Below are positions 60,421 through 64,000 of a DNA stretch of 64,000 nt, in pieces. The position numbers and the translations under genes were made by a program. A model generated the notes under the pieces. That model searched no databases, was not told the origin of the DNA, and saw only the letters and a program-made list of their open reading frames with translations. The stretch comes from Anoplolepis gracilipes (lineage: Eukaryota; Arthropoda; Insecta; Hymenoptera; Formicidae): the NCBI RefSeq assembly GCF_047496725.1, contig NC_132979.1, positions 12,890,501 through 12,954,500 of the forward strand, given 5' to 3'. How positions within the stretch are numbered: position 1 is the first letter of the stretch; every line of letters starts with the position of its first letter.

Positions 60421-61201
60421 TTTTTATTCTAAATACATTTTCCAATATATTTACTTTGTTACGACTTTTTCCATAAATTTTTATTAATGAAAATGACGGG
60501 CAATTTGTACATATTTTAATTAAAATTCAATTTAAATATTTTTTTAACTTTACAATTAAATTCAATATTTATAAAACTTTAAAAATTTATTTCAATTAAT
60601 TAAATTAAATGTAACTCATTTAAATCTTAACTATTCTACATTTTGATTTGAATTATAATTATAATTAAATTTTTAAATTATTAATCTTTTAATATAATTT
60701 TTCAACAACAATATATAAAAATTAAATTAAGTAATTCTATTCGTGGATTATCAAATTAATCAACAAGTTCCTCTAAATCATAAAATACCGCCAAATTTTT
60801 TATTTTTAATGATTAACATTTAATATTTAATTATATTTTATTTTCATTTTAATAATAGGGTATCTAATCCTAATTTATTATATAAATTTTTTTAATTTTA
60901 TTATTAATTTAAATAAAATTATTTAACTTTTAATATCTATTCATATTTCACCATAAAAAAATAAATTAGTTAAATATATTTATTTATTTATATATTTTAT
61001 ATTTATATATAATTATTTAAATTTATTTTTATTTAAAGTATAAACCGCAATTGCTGGCACTTTATTTATTAATAATAAATTATAATTTTCTATTATAAAT
61101 TTTTATTTAATTAATTATTATAAATACTAATTTATATATTATTAAATTATTTAAATTTTATATAATTTTTTAAAATTTTATTTATACTTTAAATTATAAA
61201 A
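60421..61201 (-). rRNA. rrnS: rrnS, unit 12
   Basis: CATTTTAATAATAGGG as in unit 11. Confidence 0.9.
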
Positions 61202-62130
61202 TAAATTTAAAAAAAAAATTAATTTTGTAATTATATTTATTAATTATTAAAAACAAATTATAAAAATAATTTAAATTTAAATTTAATATGAATATAAAAT
61301 TTAATTTATAATATACATAAAAAAAAATTAAATAATATTCCCCCACCCCCCTTTTTTATATTATTATCATTATTATTAATTATTAATAATTATTTAAATA
61401 TATTAAAATATTTTATTAATAAATAATTTTTTTTTCTATATTGTAGGTTTTTAATATTTTAAATTAAAAATAATGATTAATAAGTTTTAATTAATTAATA
61501 TTAAATAATTAATATTAATTAAATATTTTAAATATATATAATTAATTATATATTTATAAAAATAATTAAAATATTTTATTAACATTAAATAATAATTATT
61601 AAATAATATTAATGTATATATAAATAAAAACTTAAATTTTTAATTTTTTTTACTTTCTATAAAATACTCTCCTTAAATTTATATATATAAGATTTTTAAT
61701 TATTATTAATTATTTTATTTATAGATAAGTTTTTTAATTTTAATTTTAATAATATATTTTTTTTTATAAATACATATAATTAAAATAGTCAATTATTAAA
61801 TTTAAATAAAATTACTCTCTCCCTCTGAATTTTATTTTAACTAATTATACTTTTTTAATTTTATAATAACTAATTATTTTTAAAAAATCAATTTTTATAA
61901 TAATTTTATTTATAATATTTTATTATTTAATTTATTAATTAATCTTTATAACTACTTTAATTTTAATAAATTCTTTTATTATTTTTACTAATACAAATTT
62001 AATTTAAATTATTTATTTAAATTTACTTATAACCTTTTTTTAAATTAAATTTACTTATCATATTTAATTTTAACTAATGATTAATAGTCAATTTTCAAAA
62101 ATATTATACTAATTTATATTTATTTAATTA
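61202..62130. other. control region, unit 12
   Basis: CCCCCACCCCCC, group D form; TTAATATTAATTAAAT where other units have TTAATGTTAATTAAAT. Confidence 0.8.
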
Positions 62131-62405
62131 AAGTAAGTAAGCTAATTCTCTAAGCTTTTAGGTTCATACCCTAAATATAGAAATTTTATCTTTCTCTTAT
62201 TTAATTAATTATTTTTGCTATTTAAATTTTATTAATAACTAAAAATTTATTTAATGATATGCCTGATAAAAGGATTATTTTGATAGAATAAATCATACAT
62301 AATTTATATATGTTTTCATTTAAATTAATTTTTTGATATTTAATAGATTTAAACTTACTCAAAAAATTTCAAAAATTTTTATGCTTCATAATACATTAAA
62401 ATATA
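62131..62405. tRNA. trnM-trnI-trnQ(-) cluster, unit 12
   Basis: As unit 8. Confidence 0.8.
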
Positions 62406-62449
62406 ACATTAATATTCAATATTTATTCAAGGTTTAATACAACTAAAAA

Positions 62450-63203
62450 ATTAATTTTATTTATATGCATCATAATTTATTCATAAAATTTTTTTTAATG
62501 TCTTATTTAATTTATTTTTCTTTTATTTCTTTATTTTTATACGATTTATTAATAATTTGTATTATTATGGAAATTAATAATTTTTCATTCATTTGTTTTT
62601 TATCAATTAAATTAAAAAATAAAAAAATTATTTTTTTATATTATCTCATTCAAGCTTTAGCTTCCTTATTAATAATGTTAACTTTAATTATTAATAATTT
62701 TATATATATACAAATAAATTTTATTATAATCAATTTTTTTATCTCTATTATAATTAAATTAGGGATCCCCCCATTTCATTCATGAATCCCTTCTGTAGCT
62801 ATTTTTTTAGATTGATATTCATTATTTATTTTTTTAACAATTCAAAAAATTATTCCTTTATACATAATTTCACTTATTAACCCTCCAATTTTTTTACTAT
62901 ATTTTATAATTTTAACATCTGCATTTATCTCCGCCTTTAAAATAATTAATTCAATAAATTTTAAAATTTTATTAAGATTTTCTTCAATTAACCAAATGTT
63001 TTCTTCGATTAACCGGATAAATATTAATTTTAATTTATTTTAAAACCCTTATCTGATTTTCATATTTAATATTCTATACACTTATCCCATTAATTATTAT
63101 TATAATTTTTATATATTTTAAAATTTCATTTAGATTTTCTTTAAGTAATAACTTTCCTTCAATTAATTTTAATTTAATTTGTTTGTTATTATTTTTAATT
63201 TAA
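62450..63203 (+). pseudogene. nad2: nad2, unit 12
   Basis: Group D form. Confidence 0.84.
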
Positions 63204-63912
63204 ATTAATAAAAATATTTTTTTAATTTATTAAATTTATTTTAATTTTAAAATTATAATTAAACTATGCTAAAATAAATAAATTATTAAATTTTTTCAAA
63301 AAATTTTAAATTTTAAAACCATTTTTATAAAATTTTTATAAATAATATTAATAAATTTTTTAAATTTTAAAATTAATTTATAGATTATCCCATAAATTTT
63401 TAATATAAATCAATATATTTATTGTAAATAAAAATTATTTTAAACTTTAATAAAAATTTACATATTTAAATTTATATCTAAATTAAATTTATATAAAAAA
63501 AAAATTAGATATCAAAAAAATTGATTAAAGTATCTTCTCTAAATAAATATTAAAAATAATTTTTTTATATTAAATTTTATTTATTTATTTAACTCTTTTT
63601 CTTTCGAGAAATTTATTTATCAATAATTTTTTTTAATAAACCCTGATACAAAAGGTACATTTAACTAAAATTACTTTTAAAAATTTTTTTATTTTCATTT
63701 ACATTACATTATCATTAAAATTAAAATAATTATTTTAAAATTTTTTACTAAAACTTTTTTTTTTTTAATATAATTTTATTTAATAATTTATAATATTTTT
63801 TCTTATATTTATTTATTATTAATAATTTATTTATTAATTATAATAAAATTTTAATAATTTTTAATTAATCTTTTCAATGTAAATGAAAAATTTTTATTTA
63901 AACTAAAATTTT
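63204..63912 (-). rRNA. rrnL: rrnL 5' part and trnV, unit 13
   Basis: trnV 63844-63912. The repeat continues past unit 12. Confidence 0.78.
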
Positions 63913-64000
63913 TTTTTATTCTAAATACATTTTCCAATATATTTACTTTGTTACGACTTTTTCCATAAATTTTTATTAATGAAAATGACGGGCAATTTGT
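63913..64000 (-). rRNA. rrnS: rrnS 3' end, unit 13, cut by the window
   Basis: Only GTCGTAACAAAG and ACAAATTGCCCGTC remain within the window. Confidence 0.88.

Larger units (their letters stand above)
22158..64000 (+). repeat. tandem array of a 3.49-kb mitochondrial-derived unit, 12 copies plus start of a 13th
   Basis: The same ORF start (inside nad2) recurs at 24030, 27518, 31015, 34505, 37997, 41492, 44986, 48476, 51970, 55463, 58971 and 62465; spacing is 3488-3508. Each unit is, on the plus strand: rrnL 5' part(-), trnV(-), rrnS(-), control region, trnM, trnI, trnQ(-), truncated nad2, then directly rrnL of the next unit. Copies differ by scattered substitutions and short indels, many shared by subsets of units. 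The array continues beyond the window. Confidence 0.95.

Noticed and set aside
22158..64000. CRISPR array or satellite DNA of unknown origin
   Set aside because: The period is 3.49 kb and the content is recognisable mitochondrial rRNA, tRNA and nad2, not short repeats with spacers.

Overview
The window reads as insect DNA, most likely from a hymenopteran and plausibly an ant. Three things point there: very AT-rich insect mitochondrial genes that use TGA=Trp and ATA=Met, a tRNA order of Met-Ile-Gln after the control region with sizeable spacers between genes (an arrangement I associate with ants), and TTAGG telomere-type repeats next to R1-clade non-LTR retrotransposons. No bacterial genes, operons or CRISPR arrays are visible. 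The species call is inference.

Layout. (1) 1-4124 is a mitochondrial segment in normal gene order: nad3 (5' cut by the window), tRNAs Ala-Arg-Ser1-Asn-Glu, Phe(-), nad5(-), His(-), nad4(-) and perhaps a scrap of nad4L. nad3 and nad5 are open in the invertebrate mitochondrial code, but nad4 carries two frameshifts. (2) 4125-14723 is GC-rich and holds three head-to-tail non-LTR elements on the minus strand (B, A, C), separated by short TTAGG tracts with poly(A) tails next to them. Element A is almost full length (about 7.8 kb: 5' UTR, Gag-like ORF1 with three zinc knuckles, ORF2 with endonuclease, reverse transcriptase and C-terminal CCHC) but carries frameshifts and stops. B is only a 5' region, and C is a short 1.1-kb element with no reverse transcriptase. 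(3) 14727-15722 is ordinary nuclear-looking DNA with a decayed, unrecognised coding remnant on the minus strand. (4) 15723-22157 is a fourth R1-clade element (D, plus strand) with tandemly repeated 5' sequence and a heavily decayed ORF2. It stops abruptly, without a poly(A) tail, against mitochondrial sequence. (5) 22158-64000 is a tandem array of twelve units of about 3.49 kb (the first begins inside rrnS, and a thirteenth starts at the window end). Each unit is rrnL 5' part, trnV, rrnS, control region, trnM, trnI, trnQ and a truncated, frameshifted nad2, joined back to rrnL through a junction that does not exist in a normal mitochondrial genome.

The most striking feature is this array. It looks like a concatemer of a mitochondrial deletion circle that kept the control region. 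Units fall into variant groups (B: 1,3; A: 2,4,5; C: 6,7,10; D: 8,9,11,12) with higher-order patterns (B-A twice, C-D-D twice), as expected of an array that grew by unequal exchange. The array and the first mitochondrial segment lie in the same orientation and in mitochondrial map order, so the 18-kb retroelement block sits where about 5 kb of mitochondrial DNA (nad4L to rrnS) would normally be. Either this is a nuclear mitochondrial insertion (NUMT) associated with telomere-type sequence, or mitochondrial contigs were wrongly joined to a nuclear contig. The sequence alone cannot decide between these.
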